From the NCBI GenBank assembly GCA_964213345.1, contig CAXOVX010000059.1, positions 1 through 13,590 on the forward strand: 13,590 nucleotides of DNA. Direction: 5' to 3'. Below, piece after piece: positions 1-6,315 of the stretch (position 1 is the stretch's first letter; the number at the start of each line of letters is the position of its first letter). Made by a program: the position numbers and the translations under genes. This DNA comes from CAXOVX01 sp964213345 (GTDB lineage Bacteria; Pseudomonadota; Alphaproteobacteria; Rickettsiales; Midichloriaceae). The notes beneath the pieces were generated by a model. The model saw nothing but the letters and a program-made list of their open reading frames with translations. It had not been told where the DNA came from and searched no databases.

Positions 1-85
1 TTACCACAGATGCTTGGCTTGATCCTGTTTCTATGTGATCTATCACCAACTTCCTCACATCGCTACTGTATGCTCTCGTACTCAT
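1..85 (-). mobile_element. IS630-type transposase, N-terminal fragment cut by window edge
   Basis: Reading the minus strand from the ATG at 83-85 gives 28 codons that begin MSTRAYSSDVRKLVIDHIE and continue off the window. This is the start of the helix-turn-helix domain that opens IS630-family (Tc1/mariner-related DDE) transposases, where the pattern is RxYSxDxRxxVIxxIExG. The reading is open to the edge, so I cannot tell whether the gene is intact. A candidate terminal inverted repeat lies upstream of it at 113-126. The last part of an IS630-type transposase in the same orientation lies at the other end of the window. The two fragments cover different parts of the protein, so whether they are copies of one element cannot be decided here. 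Confidence 0.75.
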
Positions 86-112
86 TTCTTATTTCTATTA
101 TATCAGCTCATC

Positions 113-126
113 CCTAATTCAAGTTA
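113..126 (-). repeat. Candidate IS630 terminal inverted repeat (left copy)
   Basis: Read into the element on the minus strand this is TAACTTGAATTAGG, 28 bases before the transposase ATG. At the other IS630 copy the sequence read into the element from its 3' side, at 13341-13354, is TAACTGAAATTATG. The two agree at 11 of 14 positions and lie just outside the start of one transposase and the end of the other, as terminal repeats should. The exact outer boundary and the TA target duplication typical of IS630 cannot be fixed without a full copy. Confidence 0.4.
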
Positions 127-392
127 ATTTACTATATCACTCAGATCTTCTATAAACATTTTGAGATTCTAAATCCATTATCACTTATAGGCTGCTTCTT
201 TTCCACTCACTCTCCCTTCCGATCCGTATATTCTATTACCAATGCCAGACTTAGGCTTTAAAGTGCAATCAAGACGCTGCGAGTTACTGAACAAACATCC
301 GCATAGATAAACAGAAATAGAAGACTTCCCAAGGAATATGATTTTTTCACAGAATCTACTGGAAATCTCATATACATAGCTATCAATCAACT
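127..392. other. Intergenic stretch between two IS remnants, no supported gene
   Basis: This lies between the IS630 end and the IS200-type right-end hairpin. The only open frame is a 69-codon minus-strand frame (181-390) that would need a TTG start placed right beside the hairpin. It has no recognisable motif, no ribosome-binding site and no family resemblance that I can see, so I do not call it as a gene. It may be remnant flanking DNA. Confidence 0.4.
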
Positions 393-414
393 ACTACCCG
401 CTAAAGCAGGTAGT
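393..414 (-). repeat. IS200/IS605-type right-end hairpin
   Basis: ACTACCCGC, a TAAA loop and GCAGGTAGT form a 9-bp stem with one mismatch (positions 393-401 and 406-414). It lies just past the stop of the tnpA remnant on the minus strand. IS200/IS605 elements have no terminal inverted repeats; their transposase instead recognises subterminal hairpins of this kind at each end, so position and form both fit the right end of the element. Confidence 0.55.
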
Positions 415-419
415 TTGAG

Positions 420-837
420 TTAACGCTTGCAAAGCAGATTAGTGAGATGGAATCTCAAAACTATCGTTCTATGATACGCTTCCTGGTTTTCAATGCACTC
501 CTGAACTTACTGCTCATTTAGGTTACCAACTGTAACTGCAAAATATCCTTTAGCCCGTATATGTTGTCCACAATATTTTTTCTTTAATTGCTCAAATTCC
601 ATTAGCACTTTACGGCTACTTTTACCCTTAATATACTGCACCAATTTCGAAATACCCATATTAGGCGGTACTGACGCGGACTTAATGAGCCAGACAATGT
701 CCACATAATTAGCTAAACACACTTCCCTAGTAAGCTCCCTAACTTAACCCCGTCAATACTCTGTACCTATACTTAGTACATCAGATAACATGATATTTTA
801 ATTCATATATGCTGTGAGACCCTTTCCTGTATGACAT
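420..837 (-). pseudogene. tnpA: IS200/IS605-type transposase (TnpA, Y1 HUH family), broken
   Basis: From the ATG at 835-837 the minus strand reads MSYRKGSHSIYELKYHVI and then TGA (781-783), where the family has a Trp codon, followed by CTKYRYRVLTGL in the same frame. After further stops the frame changes and continues as VCLANYVDI, then SVPPNMGISKLVQYIKGKSS and RKVLMEFEQLKKKYCGQHI, close to the conserved core of IS200 TnpA. A TAA at 504-506 interrupts the end, which resumes as VQECIENQEAYHRT and stops at 420-422. Around 690 the reading jumps from VDI to VWLIKSASVPP. The roughly 11 residues expected there, including both histidines of the HUH metal site, are missing. Total length (139 codons) is close to normal for TnpA (about 140-155), but it carries at least three stops, a frameshift and an active-site deletion, so it is inactive. 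Confidence 0.85.
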
Positions 838-1041
838 AAAATAAAAAAGTAATACTAAACTGTTCGCCTAAAAGGCAAGGGTATCAACCCTATCACACAG
901 AGAGACATAAAACGATGCTAAAGAGGCAAGTGCTTAATACGCTCTAAAAATAACTGCACTGAAAAAATTTAAGAACTACACCACCAAGCTCACAGAAAAG
1001 TCCACCCTTCAACACTTTTACTTCATCTACCATTAAAAAAA
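838..1041. other. Left-end remnant of the IS200-type element; no rplL
   Basis: Two small hairpins lie just upstream of the broken tnpA: GCCT/AGGC at 866-876, and AGGGT/ACCCT with an ATCA loop at 878-891. These are placed where an IS200/IS605 left end should be. From there to the rplJ stop I see no coding frame. A short minus-strand frame beginning MVDEVKVLKG has no resemblance to L7/L12, the protein that normally follows L10. No GC-rich stem with a T-tract follows rplJ, so no classical terminator is visible. Confidence 0.4.
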
Positions 1042-1575
1042 CTAGTCCGACACCATCTCCTCTAGCACTCTTTTGGAATGCAAGTAAAGCAATCTCGCTA
1101 ACTGCTCTGCTGGCGCTTTCAACACGCGCATCAACTTGATCGCAGGGGCATTCATTATACCTACCAACTGCCCCCTAAGCTCATTCAATGTAGGTAACGA
1201 AGCCAAATATTCTACCTCTTTTACACTTAAACTATTTTCTTTGATAGCAGCCCCTATCAAAGAAAATTTTGCATTATCTTTAAAAGCCGCTACCACAGCT
1301 TTACTAACAGATACCACATCACCACTAGAATGGATTAAAACTGTAGGACCTTTTAAGAGGGTGGAGACTCTCTCATAAACAGAATCTCTCACAGCAATTC
1401 TGGCAAGACTATTTTTTAAAACCGAGCACCCGCCGTTCGCTTGCTTGATCGCTTTTCGCAACGCCCTAAATCTCGACACATTTACGCCATTATTATGACA
1501 TAAAATGACGATCTCAGATTTCTGAAACACTGCCTTCAATTCATCTGCTACTTTATGTTTTTTTGCTCTATCCAC
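1042..1575 (-). CDS. rplJ: 50S ribosomal protein L10
   Basis: L10 forms the base of the ribosomal stalk, binding 23S rRNA with its N-terminal domain and L7/L12 dimers with its C-terminal helix. The 177-residue product starts MDRAKKHKVADELKAVF and has the family pattern throughout: the LRKAIKQANG region, LKNSLARIAV at about 54-63, LKGPTVLI at about 74-81, the NELRGQLVGIMNAPA region at about 131-145, and a long C-terminal helix for L7/L12 contact. The start codon is GTG (1573-1575), preceded eight bases upstream by an AAGGA ribosome-binding site. It is the last gene of the minus-strand operon and lies 60 bases after rplA. The usual next gene, rplL, is missing; IS remains follow instead. Confidence 0.97.
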   Translation of the reverse strand: MDRAKKHKVADELKAVFQKSEIVILCHNNGVNVSRFRALRKAIKQANGGCSVLKNSLARIAVRDSVYERVSTLLKGPTVLIHSSGDVVSVSKAVVAAFKDNAKFSLIGAAIKENSLSVKEVEYLASLPTLNELRGQLVGIMNAPAIKLMRVLKAPAEQLARLLYLHSKRVLEEMVSD

Positions 1576-1635
1576 TTTTTTTATCCTTTTACCTTATACT
1601 TTTTGTAAATAAAATTTATCAAATTCGGCTTATTC

Positions 1636-2346
1636 CTAATGCGCAATACTTGCCAAATCAAGCGCTATAGACACTCCCTGTGAAGTTGAAATATACATTT
1701 TTTGCATAAAAATACCTTTAGCAGCTTGTGGCTTTACTGCCACTATCGCATCGTACAACGCTCTTATATTAGCTAACAATGCATCATTACCAAAACTCAA
1801 TTTTCCCACTCCTGCATGTATTATGCCAGCTTTTTCAACTTTAAATTCTACCTGTCCAGCTTTTACCCTCTTTATAATACCAACTATGTCCTCCCCAACA
1901 GTACCTAGCTTTGGATTAGGCATCATCCCCTTAGGACCTAATATCTTGCCGAGAGATGCTATCTTGGGCATCATATCGGGAGTCGAAACACAAACATCGA
2001 AATCCAATTTACCTGCCTTCACCAAATCTACCAAATCATCGTTACCTGCCATATGTGCACCTGCACTCATAGCTGCTTCCACTTTCTCGGCTTTCACAAA
2101 AGCTGCTACACGTATCACCTTGCCTAGTCCATAAGGCATAAGTGCACTGCCTCTTACCATTTGATCAGATTGCTTAGCATCAATTCCAAGCGCAAAAACA
2201 ACCTCTACCGTTTCATCAAACTTGGCTTTGTATTTTTCACGATACCCATCCAGCACCATCAAAGCCTCACTTAGCGGGTAAATAGGCTTAAGCAGCGACT
2301 CTCTTGCCTTCCTAACTCTCTTGCCATTACTACATTGCTTTGCCAT
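1636..2346 (-). CDS. rplA: 50S ribosomal protein L1
   Basis: L1 binds helices 76-78 of 23S rRNA at the mobile stalk beside the E site and in many bacteria represses its own operon. The 236-residue product is of normal length and carries the signature region KILGPKGMMPNPKLGTV at about 134-150, with FDETVEVVFALGID at about 43-56 and the AGDDL-like AGNDDLVDLVKAG at about 99-111. It starts with ATG (2344-2346) only nine bases after the rplK stop. Its ribosome-binding site, GGTAGGGAG, overlaps that stop, so translation of L11 and L1 is probably coupled, as in other bacteria. Confidence 0.98.
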   Translation of the reverse strand: MAKQCSNGKRVRKARESLLKPIYPLSEALMVLDGYREKYKAKFDETVEVVFALGIDAKQSDQMVRGSALMPYGLGKVIRVAAFVKAEKVEAAMSAGAHMAGNDDLVDLVKAGKLDFDVCVSTPDMMPKIASLGKILGPKGMMPNPKLGTVGEDIVGIIKRVKAGQVEFKVEKAGIIHAGVGKLSFGNDALLANIRALYDAIVAVKPQAAKGIFMQKMYISTSQGVSIALDLASIAH

Positions 2347-2355
2347 AATAACTCC

Positions 2356-2787
2356 CTACCTCTTACTTACAACCAAACCCAAGGAGAGTGCAGTACCCTC
2401 TACACTTCGAATTGCCGAATCTAAATTATCTATACCCATATCATGCATCTTCATTTTTGCAATCTCCACTACACTATCCGCATCTATTTCTCCTACAATC
2501 TCTCTCCCAGGTGTTTTTGCTCCCTTATCAACTTTCGCATACTTTTTAATCAGATATGAGGTGGGAGGAGTTTTAGTTATAAAGGTGAAACTCCGATCCG
2601 CGTATATAGTAATGACGACAGGCAAAGGCATCCCCACCTCCAACTCTTTAGTTTTTTCATTAAACTGTTTACAAAATTCTCCTATATTCACTCCCTTTGG
2701 TCCAAGAGCAGAACCAATAGGTGGAGCTGGATTTGCTTTCCCAGCAGGAATCTGCAGCTTAACTTCACCAGTAACTTTCTTTTTCAT
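2356..2787 (-). CDS. rplK: 50S ribosomal protein L11
   Basis: L11 binds the GTPase-associated region of 23S rRNA and is needed for factor-dependent GTP hydrolysis and for the stringent response. The product has 143 residues, the usual size. It shows the N-terminal proline-rich segment IPAGKANPAPPIGSALGP at about 13-30, then GVNIGEFCKQFNEKT, and in the C-terminal RNA-binding domain the KTPPTSYLIKKYA stretch at about 72-84 and the GTALSLG end. It is preceded by a 140-base gap, the longest inside this operon, which contains a possible internal promoter. The ribosome-binding site is weak. Confidence 0.98.
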   Translation of the reverse strand: MKKKVTGEVKLQIPAGKANPAPPIGSALGPKGVNIGEFCKQFNEKTKELEVGMPLPVVITIYADRSFTFITKTPPTSYLIKKYAKVDKGAKTPGREIVGEIDADSVVEIAKMKMHDMGIDNLDSAIRSVEGTALSLGLVVSKR

Positions 2788-2816
2788 ACTCGATCTATTT
2801 TATATTTTATACTCAC

Positions 2817-2845
2817 ATTAAAACAACGAAAAAATTGCGGTACAA
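2817..2845 (-). promoter_or_regulatory. Candidate internal promoter for rplK-rplA-rplJ
   Basis: On the minus strand TTGTAC (2840-2845) and TTTAAT (2817-2822) are spaced by exactly 17 bases and lie about 30 bases before the rplK ATG. The -10 box matches the sigma-70 consensus at five of six positions, but the -35 at only three. A promoter before rplK exists in other bacteria, and the unusual gap between nusG and rplK fits one here, but the AT-rich background makes chance matches common. Confidence 0.35.
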
Positions 2846-2927
2846 ACACCACCAAGTGCGCATATACAAACAATACGACAGCCTATAGTGTAGCAATAAC
2901 GAGCTAAATGCAACCCAAATTTACCTA

Positions 2928-3479
2928 CTAATCTCGCTTAATTTTTTGGACCTGTTGAAAATCCAAATCTACAGGAGTTTCTCGACCAAATATGGAAACA
3001 GAAACTTTTAATCTTTGTTTTTCTCTTTCAATATCCTCCACTACAGCAGAAAACCCATCAAATGGACCATCAATAATTTTTACTAATTCACCAACTTCGT
3101 AAAGCTCCGTATCTTCTTCTGGAGATAACTTGGCATCTTCTATATATTGCAGTATGTGCTCCACTTCTCTCCCCGACACCTCTCCCGGCTTATTACCCAT
3201 CCCCAAAAATTTTGCAACATGCTGTGTGCCTTTTACGAGACCCCATGTCGTATCATTCAAGATCATCTTTATCAAAACATACCCAGGGAATATCTTCTTT
3301 TCGGCCTGGACCTTTTTACCTTTTCTTACTTCTTGCACGCTCTTTGCAGGAACTATCACCTGTTGGACCAAACTATCCAAACCTTTTTTTACAATATCAC
3401 CCCGTATTAGCCTGACTACTTTATTTTCGTAACCCACCATTGTGTTGATAATGTACCATTTACTTACATCACTGGACAA
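2928..3479 (-). CDS. nusG: Transcription termination/antitermination factor NusG
   Basis: NusG binds RNA polymerase, suppresses pausing, links to Rho and couples the polymerase to the ribosome through S10. The 183-residue product has the N-terminal NGN domain (KWYIINTMVGYENKV at about 7-21, the FPGYVLIKM segment at about 64-72) and a C-terminal KOW domain (VGELVKIIDGPFDGFSAVVE at about 128-147). The conserved KWY at residues 7-9 requires a start at or before this point. The only suitable codon is TTG (3477-3479), ten bases after a strong GGAGG that overlaps the secE stop, and six bases separate the two genes. Translation is therefore probably coupled to secE. Confidence 0.97.
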   Translation of the reverse strand: MSSDVSKWYIINTMVGYENKVVRLIRGDIVKKGLDSLVQQVIVPAKSVQEVRKGKKVQAEKKIFPGYVLIKMILNDTTWGLVKGTQHVAKFLGMGNKPGEVSGREVEHILQYIEDAKLSPEEDTELYEVGELVKIIDGPFDGFSAVVEDIEREKQRLKVSVSIFGRETPVDLDFQQVQKIKRD

Positions 3480-3485
3480 TCTGCA

Positions 3486-3683
3486 CTAACCTCCCCATTG
3501 TATAAAAATCTGTACCACTCTGTGTATAAGGTAATCACTTACTAGGAAAAAACAACTCGCTACCAAGACTGATATACCAACCACAGCAGAAACCGCCACC
3601 GTATCTCGCATATCAGGCCAGGTAACGCGCTTCACTTCTATCTTAACATCCTTCATAAATTTAAGAGCTGCTTTTAGGCTCAT
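3486..3683 (-). CDS. secE: Preprotein translocase subunit SecE
   Basis: SecE is the small essential subunit that clamps SecY in the SecYEG protein-conducting channel of the inner membrane. The product has 65 residues, the usual size for the single-helix form. It has an amphipathic N-terminal segment ending in the family signature EVKRVTWPDMRDT (about residues 16-28) and one membrane helix, VSAVVGISVLVASCFFLV, at about 31-48. It lies between rpsI (18-base gap) and nusG (six-base gap). The secE-nusG pairing is nearly universal and confirms the call. Confidence 0.96.
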   Translation of the reverse strand: MSLKAALKFMKDVKIEVKRVTWPDMRDTVAVSAVVGISVLVASCFFLVSDYLIHRVVQIFIQWGG

Positions 3684-3701
3684 CTTATACCAACACCATC
3701 A

Positions 3702-4130
3702 TTAACGTTTGGAAAACTGGAAGCGCTTACGTGCCTTAGCGTACCCGTACTTCTTACGCTCTACTCGCCTTCTATCACGTGTCAAAAACTTCCCGTCATG
3801 CAGAGTTTTATGCAAAGCAGGATTCAGCTTATCCAACGCCCTACCAATACCATGCCTTATTGCCCCTGCTTGCCCACTTAGACCCCCACCTTTCACTGTC
3901 GAAATTACATCATACTGTCCTACCGTCTCCGTAGCCGCAAAGGGCTGATTTATAATCATCCTTAGAACATCGCGCGCAAAATATCTCTCAAGCTCTCTAC
4001 CATTAACTACGATCTTCCCATGTCCCTTCTTCAACCAAACACGCGCCGAAGCCTCTTTTCTCCTGCCAGTTGCATAGAAAGACGCAACAATCTGCTTTTC
4101 TTTTTTTACTTTAACAATCGCAATAGCCAT
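3702..4130 (-). CDS. rpsI: 30S ribosomal protein S9
   Basis: S9 sits in the head of the small subunit and its C-terminal tail reaches the P-site tRNA. The 142-residue product contains FYATGRRKEASARVWLKKG (about 18-36), the GGGLSGQAGAIRHGIGRAL signature at about 81-99, and RDRRRVERKKYGYAKARK before the conserved basic end, which terminates in SKR as expected for tRNA contact. It is about a dozen residues longer at the N-terminus than the E. coli protein. It follows rplM by 23 bases, the standard L13-S9 pair. Confidence 0.98.
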   Translation of the reverse strand: MAIAIVKVKKEKQIVASFYATGRRKEASARVWLKKGHGKIVVNGRELERYFARDVLRMIINQPFAATETVGQYDVISTVKGGGLSGQAGAIRHGIGRALDKLNPALHKTLHDGKFLTRDRRRVERKKYGYAKARKRFQFSKR

Positions 4131-4153
4131 AATAATTCACATCCAATAATCAG

Positions 4154-4630
4154 CTAACTTGTTTTGAATTTTTCAGTGGTATTGAAATTTAGCATTTTGG
4201 GAGTTTGAGCCGTATGTGGATTGCGCACCCCTGCATAAACATGCAGAGATTCAAACTGCCGTCTTGCAAGTGGACTTTCCTTTGGGAGCATCCTTTGAAC
4301 TGCCTTTTTAATCAAACGCTCAGGATACTTACTCTTCAAAATCTTCTCCCAGGTCCTTTCTTTTATTCCACCAGGCCATCCAGTATGCCAATAAAATTTT
4401 TCTTGCACAAGCTTTTTTCCCGTCACTTTTATCTTTTCTGCATTAACAACCACCACATGATCACCACAATTTATGTTTGGTGTATAGTATGGCTTATGTT
4501 TTCCCCTTAACACTAAAGCAATCCTGGAAGCTAGACGTCCTAAAGTCTCTCCTGCAGCATCGACAAGCCACCACTCTCTTTTTATATAAGAAGGAGTAGC
4601 TACAAACGTTCCTGTTGTATACGACGACAT
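4154..4630 (-). CDS. rplM: 50S ribosomal protein L13
   Basis: L13 is an early-assembly protein of the large subunit. The 158-residue product has the family core REWWLVDAAGETLGRLASRIA (about 19-39, interrupted only by normal substitutions), GKHKPYYTPNINCGDHVVV at about 43-61, the YWHTGWPGG stretch at about 80-88 and AVQRMLPKE at about 110-118, followed by the YAGVRNPHTAQ end. It is the first gene of the operon. An AGG motif lies only four bases before the ATG, a short spacing. A sigma-70 promoter with a perfect -35 lies about 40 bases upstream. Confidence 0.98.
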   Translation of the reverse strand: MSSYTTGTFVATPSYIKREWWLVDAAGETLGRLASRIALVLRGKHKPYYTPNINCGDHVVVVNAEKIKVTGKKLVQEKFYWHTGWPGGIKERTWEKILKSKYPERLIKKAVQRMLPKESPLARRQFESLHVYAGVRNPHTAQTPKMLNFNTTEKFKTS

Positions 4631-4671
4631 GTCACCTTGTATATAAATTTAACGAAACCTCAATCGCTCAG

Positions 4672-4700
4672 ATTATTACGATCTGCACACTAATTGTCAA
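4672..4700 (-). promoter_or_regulatory. Sigma-70-type promoter of the rplM operon
   Basis: Minus-strand TTGACA (4695-4700) is a perfect -35 and AATAAT (4672-4677) matches the -10 consensus at five of six positions, with a 17-base spacer. Transcription would start near 4665 and give a leader of about 35 bases before the rplM ATG. It is the best promoter match I found in the window and is correctly placed for the whole rplM-to-rplJ operon. Confidence 0.7.
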
Positions 4701-4795
4701 GAATAATAAAGCATCAGAAAAAAATCAAACACTAGATGCTATAAATACTGCTTTTAAAACACAACCATTTTTCATTTAGCTATACATTTTACTGT

Positions 4796-6073
4796 TTAAT
4801 TTGGTGGGAATGTAAGTATAAACTCGGCATACTTGCCCAACACAGAGTTGCACTCTATTCGCCCTCCTATACCCTTCATTACAATGCTACAAAATGCTAA
4901 TCCTATGCCAGTTCCAGTCTCACTTGTAGTATAAAATGATTTAAAGATGTTTTTTATTTCTTTCTCCGAAATACCTGCCCCATTGTCTTTGAAATGCAAT
5001 TTATTTTGATAAAGCCAAATATTGATATTTACCTGCTCTCCACCATGTTTAAAGGCATTGCGTATCAAATTATATATTACATGCCTAAACATTTCTTTTG
5101 AGCCCACAAACGTAAAATCATTTTTGAAGTCACAACTGATTCTGCGTCTTTGATCATTACTAAAAGTATATGAACTTAAGGCTTCTTGGATTACCTCAGC
5201 CACAGAATGCTCTCTATCTTTATCAACGATACTACCTTTTAAAGCCATTAGCAAAACTTGAACTACCTTACTCGCTTCCCGCGAAATATTTAAAAATCCG
5301 TTAGGAATAAAATCAAAAAGCATTTGGTAATCTATTGACTCTAACTCTATCCTATAAGACTCCTCACCTCCATCTGAAATTTTTTTTTCCGCTTTTTCAG
5401 AGAGATTCTTAGTTAAGTCGCTAAGCGTAATAGCAAGCATCTGTATTGCTGCCAAGGGGCTATTTATTTCATGTGCTATTGCCCCTCCGAATAACTGCAT
5501 AGCTTTTACTTTATCAGATTGGCTATTCTCTTTTTGGCGCAAGACAGAAACTCCCATTAATAGAACAAAGGCGCATAGATATGCAAATAAATAGATATCA
5601 TCTGCTGGAATGTATTTATGTGTATGATCTAATATTAGGTAAGTTATATATGATAATGTTACACCTAGTCCTGCTAATACGATAAAACTTATCCAATCTA
5701 CCAACATCATTAACAAAAGCATGGAAAGAGTCATGTTAAAAAACCACATTTCCTCTCCTTTAGCGAGTAATACCGTATACGTTGCAACAAAAGGAAGGCA
5801 GAACCACAATGTTATGTACCAACATAACGGGAAATACCTAGAGCGCCATTTTCTTGGCCAAATATCAGTCAAGACTAAAATAGCGCACAATAATATTGCT
5901 ATACTTCTTAAGGCTATTAGTTCATAGGTAAATTTTTCGGTGATTTTAGTGATAAACATAGGAGCAAAATAATTTAGTAAAGCGAAGACAATGAATACAT
6001 AATGCTGGCTCCCGTGTATCCTAACTTTTTCAGCCGTAAAACCTAGTATTTTATTAAAAAACATTGCTAACAT
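4796..6073 (-). CDS. Membrane sensor histidine kinase, CqsS/LqsS-like
   Basis: This is a 425-residue two-component sensor kinase. The N-terminal 180 residues hold about six membrane helices (near 25-42, 54-70, 82-100, 110-127, 127-147 and 159-177) with little periplasmic domain. The layout and the aromatic- and leucine-rich sequence resemble the sensor part of CqsS and LqsS, kinases for alpha-hydroxyketone autoinducers. The kinase core has an H-box with the phosphorylated histidine at 201 (AHEINSPLAAI), the N-box YNLIRNAFKHGG at 334-345, the G1 box DNGAG at 363-367, FKSFYTT as F-box, and GTGIGLAF as G2 at 387-394. All catalytic motifs look intact. It lacks the C-terminal receiver domain of CqsS, as LqsS does. 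No response regulator or autoinducer synthase lies nearby. The kinase call is certain; the ligand class is inference from the membrane part. Confidence 0.92.
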   Translation of the reverse strand: MLAMFFNKILGFTAEKVRIHGSQHYVFIVFALLNYFAPMFITKITEKFTYELIALRSIAILLCAILVLTDIWPRKWRSRYFPLCWYITLWFCLPFVATYTVLLAKGEEMWFFNMTLSMLLLMMLVDWISFIVLAGLGVTLSYITYLILDHTHKYIPADDIYLFAYLCAFVLLMGVSVLRQKENSQSDKVKAMQLFGGAIAHEINSPLAAIQMLAITLSDLTKNLSEKAEKKISDGGEESYRIELESIDYQMLFDFIPNGFLNISREASKVVQVLLMALKGSIVDKDREHSVAEVIQEALSSYTFSNDQRRRISCDFKNDFTFVGSKEMFRHVIYNLIRNAFKHGGEQVNINIWLYQNKLHFKDNGAGISEKEIKNIFKSFYTTSETGTGIGLAFCSIVMKGIGGRIECNSVLGKYAEFILTFPPN

Positions 6074-6158
6074 AATTACATCTTAATGTTATTGTGCTAT
6101 GTGGCGAGCATCACAACTTAAATTAATGCAAAACAAGCCCTTTATTAATAAGCGTGTA

Positions 6159-6286
6159 ACACCAATTCCCATTTTTAAATAAGCACACTAGGAGCGCAAT
6201 GATGAGGGCGGGGTGCAGTGATAACTACATGACTAAGCCTGAATTCTGCAGCGCAACAACGTGAGTGTTAAAAAGGAAATCGGTAT
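6159..6286. repeat. MITE-like repeat, copy A (terminal inverted repeats)
   Basis: The 128-bp segment begins ACACCAATTCCCATTTTTAA (6159-6178) and ends TTAAAAAGGAAATCGGTAT (6268-6286). These are imperfect inverted copies of each other. Inside, GCAATGATGAGGGCG (6196-6210) and CGCAACAACGT (6252-6262) recur at 10640-10654 and 10697-10707 in copy B. It has no coding capacity and sits between the 3' end of the feoB-like gene and the start of the histidine kinase gene. The form is that of a non-autonomous miniature element or a palindromic repeat family. Confidence 0.7.
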
Positions 6287-6315
6287 AACTTACTATTCTA
6301 CTCTTTGTGCTTCGG

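Noticed and set aside
181..390. 69-codon minus-strand open frame near the left edge
   Set aside because: It would need a TTG start beside the IS200-type hairpin, has no ribosome-binding site and resembles no TnpB or other family.
901..1041. Possible rplL remnant after rplJ
   Set aside because: The short frame beginning MVDEVKVLKG has none of the L7/L12 pattern (no acidic C-terminal domain, no alanine-rich hinge).
2321..2821. 166-codon plus-strand open frame
   Set aside because: It is antisense to rplK and the start of rplA, which are certain genes; its open length reflects their codon use.
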